DNA of 64,000 nucleotides from Trichobilharzia regenti. Its lineage: Eukaryota; Platyhelminthes; Trematoda; Strigeidida; Schistosomatidae. A model generated the notes under the pieces. That model did not search any database, was not told the DNA's origin, and saw only the letters and a program-made list of their open reading frames with translations. The DNA lies in the NCBI GenBank assembly GCA_944472135.2, contig OX235265.1, positions 88,320,984-88,384,983 on the forward strand. The letters are read 5' to 3'. A program made the position numbers and the translations under genes. Positions 24,901 through 39,800 of the stretch are shown piece after piece (position 1 is the stretch's first letter; the number at the start of each line of letters is the position of its first letter).

Positions 24901-27900
24901 TACAGGACAACTTACCAATCACACCTAATTTTCTATCCGTCAAGATGTATCATATCAACTAATTATACAATCAGGTACTTTAGTTTGACACCATTTAGTA
25001 ACCAGTCATGCGTCTGATGCAGAATGAATTCTCCCAGTCAAGAGCCTGCAATGTGCCCACCATACTAGGTGGCTCGCCATCCATTACGGTACACTGTGAA
25101 TTGATATTATTAGATGATTGGAGGCAATCGGAAGAGAGCCCAGTCTTGGACACAGGTTTCGCGCTTGTTGGCATTCACCAGTCACCGAAGTGAATCTGCA
25201 TATTCCTTCTGAGATTCGGAAACTTGTTACCGAATCTAGGGGTTCAAGGCTTCGTCTTCCGATTGCCACCAACCATCTAATAACTAATTACATCTCTAAA
25301 TCACAATGTTTGTACACACACCTTTTTTGAAAAAGGATTCAGGCTACGGCCATGGAATTTTCTTTTTGAATAAACAAGGAGAAAAAGCATAGAGGGTTAT
25401 TTATTGCTTCAGATAAGATTTGTTATAACCGATGGTTAGTTCACTCGAAGATTCTGCAACCGGAGTAAGTAAACACCTTGTAGTAGAGAACATGCTGAAT
25501 ATCCTACAACAATATCTATGAATGCATTTTTCAGAATAGAGTTGTTATTATTATTACTACTTAGAAATACTCCGTCCGACTTCCAACGTATTCATCCCCC
25601 AAAACAGACCAAACGGTGTGTTGCAAGTCATTGAAACACGCATGTGAGTACAGATTGTTCTTCAAGGACGTAAACAGTGGTGGGTCAAAACAAGTATAGT
25701 TGTGAGTAAATTTGATGCATTATACTCTAGTCTGATAACAGACTGATGTTAATTAAAAAATTACCATTAAAAATCAGCAGGGAATAATGGAAAACTGTTT
25801 TGTCCTAGTTCGGAACTCCTCATCAGAACCCATTTACTGATGGAGTTTAAACCCAGAACCTTCAGGTTACAAGGCAACCTCATGGAGCACTCAACCGCTG
25901 AGAGCCAATCCATTGGCTCATGAGTGCTAACTTCTACCAACTCGTGATTTTAGCGCATTATACTTTATGAAAACTTAGATAGCCCAATGATTTAAACAGA
26001 CTTCCACCCTTTAAAAATGATATACGAAAGGGATACGGTAACTGCCGTCAGCAACTGCAATCAACAACTCTTAGGAAGTACCGACAAATTTTCCAAAGTG
26101 AAAACAGATTTTAAAAAAAAAAAAAAAAAGAAGCAAAACTGACCTGTGTATTCATTCAAAGTGAATAAACTTCGTGTTTGACTTTGTTCAACAGACATCA
26201 TCGAGTAATGCAATTTCTGCTTAGCACCTGAATGCGTTTCATTCACATAAAGCTGACAAACAAGACTACCAGTCATTGTAGACTCAGATAGATTTACATG
26301 AATAATTATATGCTGAAAATAATACTGACTGTTTGAAGCATTTTTCTCTTGCTGAGACAACATATCATCTGTTACCGATAGAGCAATTGCATCAGTAGAT
26401 TTTGAAGTTATTAAGCCGGTAAGAAATTTTGGACTGGATTGAATAGTCGTCAACTTTACATTGATTTGAATCTAGTAAGAAAGAAAGGAAGAAAGAAAGA
26501 AAGTATTAACAAAAATAGTTTAGCCTATAGTTCTGAAAAAAAAACGTATTGTTTAAGTTCTGTGTGGATGTGATAAGCGAAGGTAACAGGAGACTATTGC
26601 TTTGCAAGATTCAGGGAATACGGTAATATTTTCAGAAGTTAGTTTGCAGGGATCATGAACTCATTTCAGTCAGAGAAGACCAATTAAAGCCAGGGAGTAC
26701 TGGACAGCTGTTTCGTCCCCTTTAAGGACTCTTCAGAGTTATGCACCTGTGACCACATCCACTGCTGAGGGTTGAACCTAGGACCTTCGGATTGCGAGGC
26801 CAACCTGTTAGACCATTCAGCTACTGGGATAGAATCCGATAGCCCTGGTGGAGTCATGGCTGCGTACTTTTGAAAAGTTGAAAAACTACAGTGGTAGTGC
26901 TGGGGAATGAATTCCTGTCTAAGGAATAACTAGTCAGAGGTTGAAACGAATAAGAATTTTGAATGTAGATAATAAACTGACCGACCATGCTACACAGCCA
27001 TGAGACATTCTACAGTTGTGTTCGAACATCACCTTTATTCATTCCTTTGAGTTTCTAGTGGAACATAGGTTCTGGAGTTTCTGCAGTTTCGAAGTTCGGT
27101 TGCCAGGCCTCACGCCAAATCTTCCTTCATCCCCAGGTTTTCAATGGTCAAGTAAACTTGCCAATGTTTAAGAATGTGTCAATGTGTCCGGAATCGAGCC
27201 TACATCACATGGAGCATGATTGATTTTTTTTTTTTGATTACAGCTTGATTCCACCCTGTTTTTTGGTACAAGTGTGGAATTTTCAGCGTGGATATCGGTA
27301 GCCCAAAATTCGCAGGCCGACCATAGATATCAGGTGGGCGCCGGCGTGGGCTCAAACCCCGGACCATGTGCATGATCGGCGAGAGTCCTAACCACTGTGC
27401 CACCAAGCATACCTACAACTGAATCACCGATGTATATCACTTCAAGCAACACTTCTACCGTATTCAATCACCGAAATCACTAAGCTGTAGACTCCATCAA
27501 GTAAAACATCTATGTACATATCTACTCTAAAACTATGTTATCCATTGATTTGAAAAAACAAATGAAAGTGAGACTTGAAAGGAGTGAACTCTGTGATATC
27601 AGTTAGAGAACCACAAATGAAAACCAGCACGCCGTACTGGACAGCTTATTAATCCTAGTTTCGGACTCTTTGGTAGTACCCATTACTCATCAGGTTTAGA
27701 ACCCAGGGTCTTCCAGTTACAAGGGAAGCTTGTAGACCATTCATCAGACACTGGGACGGTATCCAATGGGTAACGAATTCCAACGCTTTCACAAAGTCGT
27801 TTCTTTAACACATCACAATCACACCTACAGCTATCTATGATTAACCATTACTACATATATTGAAAATGATTATTCTTAAGAGGAGTTTAACCTTTTAGCC

Positions 27901-30828
27901 ATTTAACTGTTCTCAACAGAAAGTTTATAGATAAGCGTGAGCGAGCATCTACGCTGAATTCAACCAAAAATTGGAGAGATGATGAAAGTGACAAATAAGT
28001 AGAATAACAAAAATTGCCAATCAGTTTTCGACATATTGTTTTCTTTAGTTGTTGTCGTTGTTGTTGACTAAAACAAATTTATGTTTTCAAACTATCTCTA
28101 TATAAGACTGAAGGAAGGAATTGAAGAGGAAGCAGAAGAAGCAGAAGCAGAAGAGAATCCTTCCTCTTATAATTATGTTTATCTTTGTTGTTGTCAGAGT
28201 TGTGTTTTGATAATGAGAATTGACAAAAAGGGAGGAAATAAAAAAAGACACTTGCTAAAGGAGAGAAGGAGAAAAAGAAAACAGATTTTGGATTTTTCTA
28301 CATTCCAGTTAATACACAAATCAGGCAGGCCAAGGCAACATTATTGTTGTTATTATTATGTATATATATATATATATAAATATGAGAGCTTTTCGAGGTG
28401 AATAACAGAAGCAAAGAAGAGAACAATCAACAGGCCAATTGAAGTATTCATCACAGTTAACAACTCTTGAATAACAACAGATTAGATTCAATTTAAGATT
28501 AACACACACACACTTGTGATGAAAACAAATCATCAATTCAGAAGGAGAAAAGTAGACTCAAGTGTCGTTTAGTGCTATAATAATGACGTTAACCAGTATG
28601 TGTATATTCATTGGGGATTGGCAAGTAGACATACTTATGATGTGCTGTTTGTGCGTGTGCATGAGCAGCCGATAATACTGTCCAGTGACTGATGCGTTGA
28701 AAGTTGACCATCCGAAATAATAAGCATCCAATATCAAAACGAAAACGAAAGAACACCTAATAGTTAAATGATGCGAAATTCAAGTGGGAGCCGAATGAGG
28801 GCAGTACGATCAGCCAGGGCCAACGGGTTGATCTCTGACGAAATCTCAGCTGGATACGGATACAGAGGGTTAGTTTTGCATACGCCAGTTCACGCCGTCT
28901 CTGGCGTAGACGTGATATCAGACTGGCTATCGACCAAAGGGTGGGTGTACTGCTCATCAGTCCGCCCCGTCGTCCTTTATGGTTGGGAGCGAGACCTGGT
29001 CATTGAGAGTGGAAGACATGAAAAGATTAGTTATCTTTGATCATAGGTGCCTGCGTTCTATCTCCCGTGTTAAGTGGTCGGTGTAATAGGGAAGTCTGCA
29101 TCTCCCTACCTGACTGACTCAGTTTAACTGTCAAGGATTTCATGGATTGATGAGGCCATGTTTTTGTTTGGCCACCACTTACTCTTTTCCAACCTGCACC
29201 TATATCAGCTAGTAATGCCCGTCGGGGAGGGGGGCGATGGTTAGGCATGCGCAGCACCTGACCTAGCCATCTCAATCTATGTAACTTTATAGCCTCGTCG
29301 ATTGATCTTCCCTCTTTGCCCAACACTCTATGCCTAATGTCAACATTACTTACCTTATTATACCACCTAACGTGAGAAAGAGATCGCAGACATCTATGAT
29401 CGAAAGCAGTCAACCTTTTCATGTCTTCAACGCGTATTGACCATGTTTCAGAGCCATAGACAAGGACGGAGCGAACTTCTGAGCAGTACACACGTCCCTT
29501 GGTTGATAACCGGATGTCACGCCTACGCCAGAGATGGTGTAAGTTGGCGAAAGCAGCTCGAGCTTTTCGGATCCGTGCTGAGATTTCATCGCCAATCAGT
29601 CCGTTGGTGCTAATACAACTTCCCAAATAGGTGAAGTGGTCAACATGTTCTATCACTTCACTCCCTATCACTAAGTTAGGAGTTGACGTAGTCCAGTCCT
29701 GTAGCAGCATCTTACATTTTGTAGGGGCGAATCGCATGCCAAACATACGAAGATTGCTGCTCAAGGTGTTCAGAAGACTTTGCATTTTGTCAGCATCCTC
29801 CCCTAACAGGACTATGTCATCTGCATATTCTAAGTCCATATGTTTATTCCCTGGTAACAAGTCGATTCCTAAGTCGTTACATTCAGTTAAGGATACTTCA
29901 ATCAGCATATCTATGATGAAGTTAAACAGAAATGGGGAAAGTGGACATCCCTGTCGGACACCACTGGTTGTTATCAATTCAGATGACAATTCCCCATAAG
30001 CCCTTACACGACTACGTGAGTTTGAATAGAGTGCCTTGATTAGTGCAATGTACTTTCTTGGCACTCCCTTCACAGTCAGACATTGCCATAGTACCTTTCG
30101 ATCCACGGAGTCGAAGGCCGCCTTCAAGTCAAGAAATATGACAATTGTTGGACGCCGAAAAGTGTGTCTATGTTCTAGAATCTGTCGAAGAGTGAAGATA
30201 TGATCTATGCACCCTCTACCTGGTCTAAAGCCTGCTTGATTTTCCCTCGTCTGTTCCTCCCGAGTTCTGCTTAGTCTATGCATGATTACTGAGCCTAGGA
30301 TTTTAGAGACTATCGTCGTTAGGCTGATCCCCCTATGATTATCACACGAGGACTTGTTTCCCTTCTTGAATATCGGTATAATAAGTGACTTACCCCAGTC
30401 TGATGGCACTGTCTGCGACTTGAACTGTCGCACATATGTGCAAAGTTCTATTTCAAAAACAGACAGACAGTAGCATGAAAGAGATCGTTTGATGCGGCGG
30501 CGGAGGAGGAGGAGATGAATACTTATGGGTAATCTTGGAGTAGGCTAGAAGTGCGACTGCAGACAACAGAGTGAAGAGATAATTTGCTACTACTGAAGCC
30601 TAATGTTTTTCAATCAGAATCCAAGGGAATAATAACAATAATAGTTAGGCAGAATCAGATAAAATCAGTAAAAATGTACTTCTCCGTGATTTCTTACAAA
30701 TCTTTGAAGTCTTGTGTATTTATTGTTGTCAATCCAGTCAAAAGGCATATAAATACACATCAAAAGAAACCACAACCAAATAATTGAATGAAAGACAGAA
30801 AAATATTCCATAATAGGCAAAAGGCACT

Positions 30829-30868
<40 letters not shown>

Positions 30869-33800
30869 GAATTCGATTGTGCTTATAGATTTCTCTTTTA
30901 TGAAGAAATCTGATATGAATCACATAAACCCGTTGTAACTTGAAGAATCAGAAGTTGTCCAATGTTGACTGAATGTTATGAGTCAAGTCTGCAATGTGTG
31001 CGTTGGCCGCTAAAACTAAATAGACTACTTTAGATCATGGTGTAATCTTGATTGATGTCAGATAGTTGGAGACGAAAAAAGATCTTTCCACTGAAACTTT
31101 AACAATGCTCAGGTTGAAACATGGAAGTCAACATTATCTGGATGGAACAATAACTCCAAAAACGCTTGAAAAGCGATGCAGATATATTCACATAATCTTA
31201 CGGTCATTTTTAAAAAATTCCTTCAAGTTCCCCAAAGGAACATAGAGATTCAAGCTAGAGACTTGAAGTTTCAGTAGCATTGGTGTTTACTATTTACGGG
31301 ATGGGGTTGCTAGCCACATGCCTAACCTTCCATCTTTACCAGTCTTATTACTGGTTTAGCAAGGTAAGGGAGTGCATCGGTGGCCGGGGATCGAATCCTG
31401 GAATGCTGGACGCACTTTTTCATGGTCATAGGATTTCTGAACACCACTAATCTTTTACATTGTTTGATCATAGATGGATGTGAGTTAGAGAACTACCATT
31501 GAAAACCAGCACAAAGTGCTGGATAGCTAATTCGTCCTAGTAGTTTGAGACTCTTCTATAGTTCAGGACCTTCAAGTTACAAGGTGAGGTAGTAGACTAC
31601 TCAGCTGTCGGGAACCGATTTTATGGACGATCCATGACTGATTGAGGTTATATATATATATATTTGATTACAGCTTGATTCTACACCGTATTTTTGGTAC
31701 AAGTATGGAATTTTCAGCATGTGATATCGGTAGCCCAAACTTTGCAGGCCGACCATTAATATCAGGTGTGCGTAGGCAGGGGATCGAACCCCGGACCATG
31801 TACATGGCCGGTGAGAGTCCTAGCCGCTGTGGCACCGACGCACAAAGGCCGTTAGCAGAGCATATAGTCAACAATATCCTTTCCTAGACGAATAAATACT
31901 CCTTCCGCTGTTTGTTATTGTGTCTTCTAAGTGGTGCAAGAGGGGGAGGAGGGGGGATACTATTGAAGCGATCAGTATCCACTCTCTCCCGAGTCGAAAA
32001 AGCCTAGGTTTGGCAACTGACAATTTCCTAGGCTTTATTTTTAAAACTCATGAGTTATTTTATCCTCCTTATTCTCTCTATAGCTCTTTTTCAATTGTAA
32101 GGAGGATTATTCTGGGCAAGCAAACAAACAAAATTCTATGCTTAATCATTTGCTTGACAGTAATTCAGTAGTAATAGCAGAGCAGCATAATAATATACCT
32201 ACGTGAGTAGAAGATATAGTCGATTTAATATCACAATGAATAGTAAACAAAAGAGGAAAAGGGTAAGGGGTGGAGATTTCCCCCAAAAGAAAGTAAGATG
32301 AATAGCGATTACAGGAGAGTGTGATGGGTTGGGGGGGAGAGAACAGGATAAATCCATTTATCAAAATTATCATGATTACACCAGCAATCAGAGTTTTATG
32401 ATCAATGTGACCAACTGAGAACCTATTCATCATTAAGTGATAACTTATCGCATGACTGAACACAACCCGGAGACATAAATAGGTGAGTTGTTACTATTTT
32501 CAGTCTCAGCAACTATTCTCATTAGATATCCCAAAGTAAAATTTCAAGTAGTAATATAGACATACACAGACAGCGTGAAATATATACACAGACCAGGAAA
32601 AATAAACAATTTCCACATTATTCAGACAGCCATGTGCAGTCAACCATGTAAAAAAACAACACAATAACATTAAAGCGATACACAATAACAACACACATAT
32701 CTCCAGACTGAAATCTATTCACACAATATCTACCATAAAAATAAATACATATATATATGTTACGTCATATTTACCTTAGTAGTTATCATTTCTAAGCCAT
32801 TTGAGGTAATCAATACTAGATTGTAAACAGACGCTGAATGGTGATAGTCCAATGGCTCAGCCAAATAAACGAATAAACTGGTCGGTGCCGTATAACCCAG
32901 AGCGAATGGATGTTGGTAAGAATGATTAGAAGCTGAAAATTTGAAAAAGAAAGTATGAATATATAAAGAGAAATTATTATCATGTCACATTTTTTTAATA
33001 ATAATAATATTGTAGCGTGTGGTACTGACAAGGTTTATCAGTAGTATATTAAAAGCCCGGCCGACAACTGCTACCTTGCCATGGTGGTGGTCGGGCTTGA
33101 ATACCGACCGCGGTGATCCAACAAGCTAAACTGGCTGGAACTCATGTCCTTGCAGGTCCTACCACGTCAGGAAGGTTGTTTGGAAAGCGGTTAGACTAAA
33201 AGCAGTTACCATGGGGTACATGGGCTCCAGAATCTAATCGGATCAAATGGCGTATGAACCCATATGGGTCACCGGCAATCATGGGAATGCAGTTCCTGAC
33301 GCTTTTCCGCTGCCTTGGGGATTAGACTCCAAGTCAAAGGCTCGAAGGGGGGGTGGTCCCTTAATAAAACCACCTGCTTCGATCTGGGGCACCCGGGCAG
33401 TATCTCAGCCCTCACACAAGATTGTGTGGTGGATCTTTCTTGGTGCCATATTGTACCAAGTTTGTTTCTGCGTTTTAATAAAATAAAATTATATTAAAAG
33501 ACGTTCATCGGAACACACAAATATCAAATAGTGGAGAGATAGATTTGATAGTGAAGAGAGGATATGAACCAGTGTTGAGGCAAAACATGAGAGACACAAA
33601 ACAAGCCAAAGAAACACAATATGGAGGAAGGACAGAAGTAGCACAACACGGAAGATCTGCGTAAATGACGATCTTCAAATGAGATGTACATAATTTCGCT
33701 ATATAGAGATACTAAATTTCAAATAAACATTTCGTTACCAAGTCTCTTGGCTTTTACTGTTATACAACATATGCGCTAATTTTTATTAAAATCCACAAAT

Positions 33801-36800
33801 TCTTCATTTTTCTTATTTCTCTGCGTTCCGAGTGGCTTCAAGCGGAAACTGTGAAGTTTCTGTAACTCTTGCGTTTTGTTTTTCTGGAGGCGGAGGCATT
33901 CGCTAACTTCATGCGAAACTGTCCTATTTTTCCGAAGATGGTGAGGTATATAAGTGTGTTAGGCAGGAATCGAACCCCGGATCACGTGTTTGGTTGATGG
34001 GTATTTTATCCATTCCTGAAACACCGATACACTTCAAACCAAAACATGAAATCAGTCCATGAAATCCTTGACAGTGTTAGTTTGAGCCACATAAGGAGGT
34101 GCAGACAGTCTAGTTACGATTCTCAGGATTCTAAGAAACAATAACTAGAGATTATTGATGATATGAGTTGAAGCTGTTCTCAGTGGATTAGATTCGTCCA
34201 CTCTTCGTGATCTCCTATCTCGATCAAAATCTATTGCTTTCCAATATTACTTTTCTTTCTCCCTCACATCTCAGTTTATTATCATTCTTTCGAATATCTT
34301 TTTTCCTCTCTGTTGTCTTTCGTTGTATGCTAAATGGAAGGAGTGTGGCTATTTGAACTGCTACACTTTTGTGCAAAGTTCTATGTTGAAACTAGTCAAT
34401 CAGCCAGTCAGACGCACTTTACATTTAAAAGATCATAACTATAATGACCTGGATGGTTAGATGAATTGTATAGATAATCTGTTGTTTTTTTTCTGTTGAT
34501 AATTTCATTGAATGGCGTAGCTGAGCCTGGCTGACTTGTTGCTAGTTTCGTCTGATCATTTAATGGCTTGATCATGTTCCGTTGGCAGCGTAGTATGTGT
34601 GTCTTAGTTTGGGCCAATAGTCTGTGGGGTTGTGATAGACTATCGACCTTACCCATCTTGAAACACGAACCAAGGAGTCTAACATGTGAGCCAGTCATTG
34701 GGCGTCAAGAAACCCAAAGGCGTAATGAATGTAAGCATTCGGCCTGTCCGGATTAAGGAGAGATCCTGTTGTTTTGTTCATCGATTCCAAGATGTGAGTA
34801 GCAGATGCATCAATGGCCCATCCCATGATGTAGATAGGTGGTCTTGCGCTATGTACACTGTTGGGGTGGAGCAAGAGATGAAATGCTGAGAACCAAAAGA
34901 TGGTGAACTATGTTTGCGAGTGTTGAAGCCAGAGGAAACCCTGGTGGAGGACCATAGCCGTATAGTAGCTGGCTTCTTCCGAAGCTTCGTTCAGGATAAC
35001 TGGGATTTTATCCGGTTAAGCGAATGATTAGAAGCACTGGAGGTGGGGAGATTAGGAATCAACTAGCCCTGAAAATGAATGCGGCCCTAGGAATGGACCT
35101 TTTGGAACTTTGGAATGGAACTTTTTGATACCTAAGTACAATAAGAACACTAGCAAATAACGGCAGTTTGCTTAATTCACCGCATTATACTCAAATATAC
35201 ATTCAGCGTGATATGCATAAATTGTTTTAATCATCCAATCATGTCTTTCGAATTCTACAACAACTCGTACACATTTTTAATTGGCTCTCTCATAGTAAAC
35301 CTGAGAACATTTTAGAGAAATTGAAAGAAAAGTGTCATAGAACATTAGATCTTATCTGATAGTTACGAATATTTCCTTATTTGGTACGGTATCATCATTT
35401 TAAGTCGTAATTATCTTCTCCATTCCTTTACATTTGGAGTGGAGCATACAGGGCTTCAAGTTTGAGTTTCAATAACGTTGATGTTGTTCCCTTTCACGGG
35501 GGCTATGGTTACCAGCTTCACACCCAACCTTCTAACTAAAAACTAGGCTTAATAAACGGCTGACTAAGCGAGATTTAGGAGTGAGTCGGCTGGGGCTCGA
35601 ACCTTGGACCATGTGAGACAAGGCGTGGTTATCACACAAGCGTCCTATCATTGAAACGATGATGCACAGTTAAGGCGTAGTAAGAGCTACACCGATATCT
35701 TAGGTTTAGCAATATGATGTCAATATCTCTATTATTATATTATGTATATATATATATATATGTTGATTACGATTCATTCACAGTTTAACAATTCCAAAAT
35801 ATCAATAGCTTGTTCACAGAGAATGAATTTCAAATAGAGTATTAATAGCAATAGGTTATGTCATTATTTACATGCAATAAAGCGATCTCTAAACAACAGC
35901 CTACATTGTAACATATATATATATATATATATATATATGCCGGAGTTTAAAACTGTATAACTAAGATTATTGAAAACACTGACTCTAATGATTAATGGTA
36001 AATGAAATTAGCTTGTAAACTGAAATGTTACATACACAGCGAGAGAGAGAGAGAGAGAGACAGAAACAATAAACAGTACTAAAAAATTATGCAAATTAGG
36101 CCAGCTAAATTTAATTTTGAAAATTAGTGATAAATGAATAACGGAAATTTTTACGCCATGAAATAGAGAGGCATACTAACAAAAACGCTTTTATAATACT
36201 CTGAATTTCAACAGAGGTATATTTCGTCATCATAAGTGTATAATCAATGGTATTCAACAAATAGATTTTAAAGAAATACAACGCTTGGTTGGAGGATTTC
36301 ATTATGAGCTGACATCAGCTACAGAACTACTGGAAAACAAGCTGGGAGTACTGAACAACTGTTTCGTCCTATTTTGGGACTCTTTAGTAACACACAGTCA
36401 CCGTCGGGTTCGAATCCAGGACATCCCGGTTACAAGGCGAGCTCGTAGACCATCCCAGCCACTGGGACCCTATCCAATGGTCAGTCCATGAATTCTAACT
36501 TCTGCCAATTCATGACATAGCGCGACTACTTCGCAATGTCTTCTTCGATGAGTTACAGCCTCAGCTTCAACCTAATGTACCCTACTGTTCACAGCTTCCT
36601 ACTAGAACCCCAGGTCACTTGCTTGAATATGGCCAGGCGCTAGTAAGCATAAGATCAATCAAACAAAATCCCTACAAAAACCAATACTTGAGGAATACAG
36701 TGCTATAAAATCATTTGAAGAACTGGTATTGAATGAAACGAATACATAAAAAAGAAAAGCCCAAAGCAGAATTAACAGTTCATTTCAAATTTAACCATGA

Positions 36801-39800
36801 ACTACTGACTAATCTCAGTTAGAAGGAATCAACAAGGAGTACTGAACAGCTGATTTTATCTTTTGTTCGGGCGTCTTCATCAATACTAACCCAAGGCTAG
36901 GGGTTGAATCCAGGACCTACAGGTTGCAGGGTGAGCTAGCTAGTTGACCATTCATTCAGCTAGTGTCTGTCTGGATTCAACATAGAACTTGGCACTTGAC
37001 TTCATACGCAATTGCATAGATTCCACTGGTTATGAATCCTCACTAGACCAAATTCAAACAACTCCATCATTTAGTCGGTCCACTCTCCGAGCTTTAGGTA
37101 TTCAAATGATAGATAGATAGATAGATTGCATCAAACATTTGCAGCCCATAACAGTTCACAACTGCTTAACTTGAAAGGAGTACCATCATTTATCGAACAA
37201 AGGGTGTGTGTACTACACAGCAGCAGTTCTCTGAGTCCTCCTTTATTTCTGTGAGACCTGGCCATTGAAAGTGGAAGACATCAAAAGATTAGCTAGCTGT
37301 CTTTGATCATAGATGCCTGCGTTCTATCTCCCGTGTGAGGTGGTAAAATAAGGTGAGAAATATTGAGGTTAGGCATCAGTCGAGTGCTAGGTAAGCAGAG
37401 GAAATCAATAGACGAGTCTGTGAAGCTACATCTACTGTGATGATTAGGACATGGGTTACACATGTATGTCTAGTCATCGCCTTCCTCGACAACGGGAAAT
37501 GTTAGCCATTGACATAGGATTGATCAGGTTAGAAAAGAGTTAGTTATGTGGTGGTCAGACGAAAACATAGCTTCATCAGTCAATGAAATCCACAACAGTT
37601 GGTTTAAGCCTACCAGCCACGCAGGAAGATATAGACTGCCTGACTGTATGGGGTCCTCAATTCGCTAAAAACCGATGGTGACGGCTGAAGACAATCGGTG
37701 ATATGGTTCAAAATCTTAGTTGTCAGTAGCACAGATGCATTTGGCTATTTGTGATTTATAATATCCAATAAAACTACGTTGTTCTTCCATATTACCACTC
37801 TTTTTGTCCCATATTTCTGTTTACTGTCTGTCTTTTGAATCTCTCTTTACTCTCTTCTCTTGCTTTGTGTGCTACAAAGAGGGAGTGTGACAACTCGAAA
37901 TTTAGCACATTTGTGCAAAGCTCTACGTTGAAACCAGTTAGTCAGTCAGTCAGTCAATTAGTAGCATCATTAAAAGTAGCGGCGGAGAGAAATCTAAAAT
38001 CTTGTAAGCTAATTTACAAAAATTAACCACACTTATTGTTAGTAAGGAGGTAAAAAAAAAATAATCAGTTACATTAATTACACCAACCATACTAAACAGA
38101 CATAAGTTTTGCTGAAGACTATCACTCATTACCTTATTAGTAATTCCTTTAAAAAGTTTTAAAAGCCGGAAATTAATTTACTGGCCACAGAACAAAAAAA
38201 GGATTGTGAGTTGCCAAGATAATTGTTTATAACACATATTGAGTTGATGAGGAAAGGGAAGAGGGAGAGGAGATTGAGAGAAAGGGGGTAAGCAATAACA
38301 GTCAACTACCAACAACAACAACAACAACAACCAGTCTAGACAACAGATGCAGTAGAAAACAATAAACAGTTGGAAATCGATATGTTACAATGAAAAGTAA
38401 AAACAAGGAGAGCATAAAGTATATATGACACATACTTCCCCTCATCATTATCATTTTCAGGAGTTACTTTGTAGGGATTTCACAGATTGATCACAGATTG
38501 ACGTCATTTAGAAAACCACGAGTGTAAACCAACACAAAGTGCTGGACAGTAGTTTCGTCCTTGTTTGGGACTCCTCTTCAGTACTCACCCACTGCCAAAG
38601 TTCGAACTCGGAACTTACTGGTTACAAGGCGAAAGCTCATATACTATTCAGCTATGAGGATCCGACCCGATGGCCGGCATATGAATTTCAAATTCTATCA
38701 ATTCATGATTTTAGCATGACCACCAGCCATCGTTATTGGCGAGTATTTATCCTCATACACCCCGACCTGGTGGATCCCACTGGTCACTAGCATTTCTCAG
38801 GTAACTTTGTCTTGTAGCCAGTAATGACGAAGAGTACCAAACTAGGGATGAAACAGCTGTCGAGTACTGCGAACCGGTTTTCAATGATGATTCTCTAACT
38901 GGCATTAGTCCCAAATCAATCTCTATACTAATGACAATAACTGATTGTTAGCCAACAGCGGTCTCATTGGCTGGCTAGTACTGATGACAAAAGACTTCAC
39001 ATTATGGTAGATTACTTATAGACAAAATTTCACCAGTGTGAAATTAGTGTGGAAATCTGCTGCACTTTACACTAATTCATGTCAAAGTCAGTCAATAAAC
39101 TTCTCTATTTACGGTTAGGAGAGACTTGGTGGACGCCCCGCCCTACCAGAAGCATTTTTCAACAGGCTAGTGAAGACTTCCAGTCGATACTGGAGGTCAG
39201 ATGGGACAGCCAGCCAAAGGAGGTAAGCAACAAGGAACTCTTGCAACGAACTAACCAACAATCTATGTCCAATAAATATGACAAAGGAAATGGGAATGAA
39301 CTGGACACACACTGAGTGACATCCCATTCTAGACAGGTCCCTTCGAATGGGAAACAACAACGAGTTGGCAGTGGGTTGGAGGGTGACATGGAGGAAGTCA
39401 TGTGAGGTGAAGGAGATGAAAACTTACGAGGAGATGTTCTGCCGCCCATTCCAATTTAATAATCAAACTCACTGAAGAGACACAAATGTATGTGCCTTCA
39501 GAAATAAACTGATGTCAATAGGCTTAAGTAAGCATTTTCACAGTGGTATATTCATGATAACAATAATAAATAATAAATCAAGGAAAACTAAGTAACTGAA
39601 AAGATAAACTTGAATAATTAATGAGTTTGAATGACAAAAGTAGTAATCAAGATCGAAGTTGTTTAAGCCCGAGGAAAGTAATAAATCATTAGAAGAGGAC
39701 AGAAACAAAAATACTGAGAGAACGAAGCGTCCATATTTAGGGAGTAAGAGGGAGAAAAATCAACATTATCATACCAAAACAACAACGACAACAAAAAAGA

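Noticed and set aside
33247..33497. Protein gene from MAYEPIWVTGNHGN frame
   Set aside because: The frame lies in family G, also present at 6.3 kb on the other strand; nothing marks it as coding.
34686..34889. Protein-coding frame at 34.7-34.9 kb
   Set aside because: It is a shadow frame inside the 28S rRNA-like segment.
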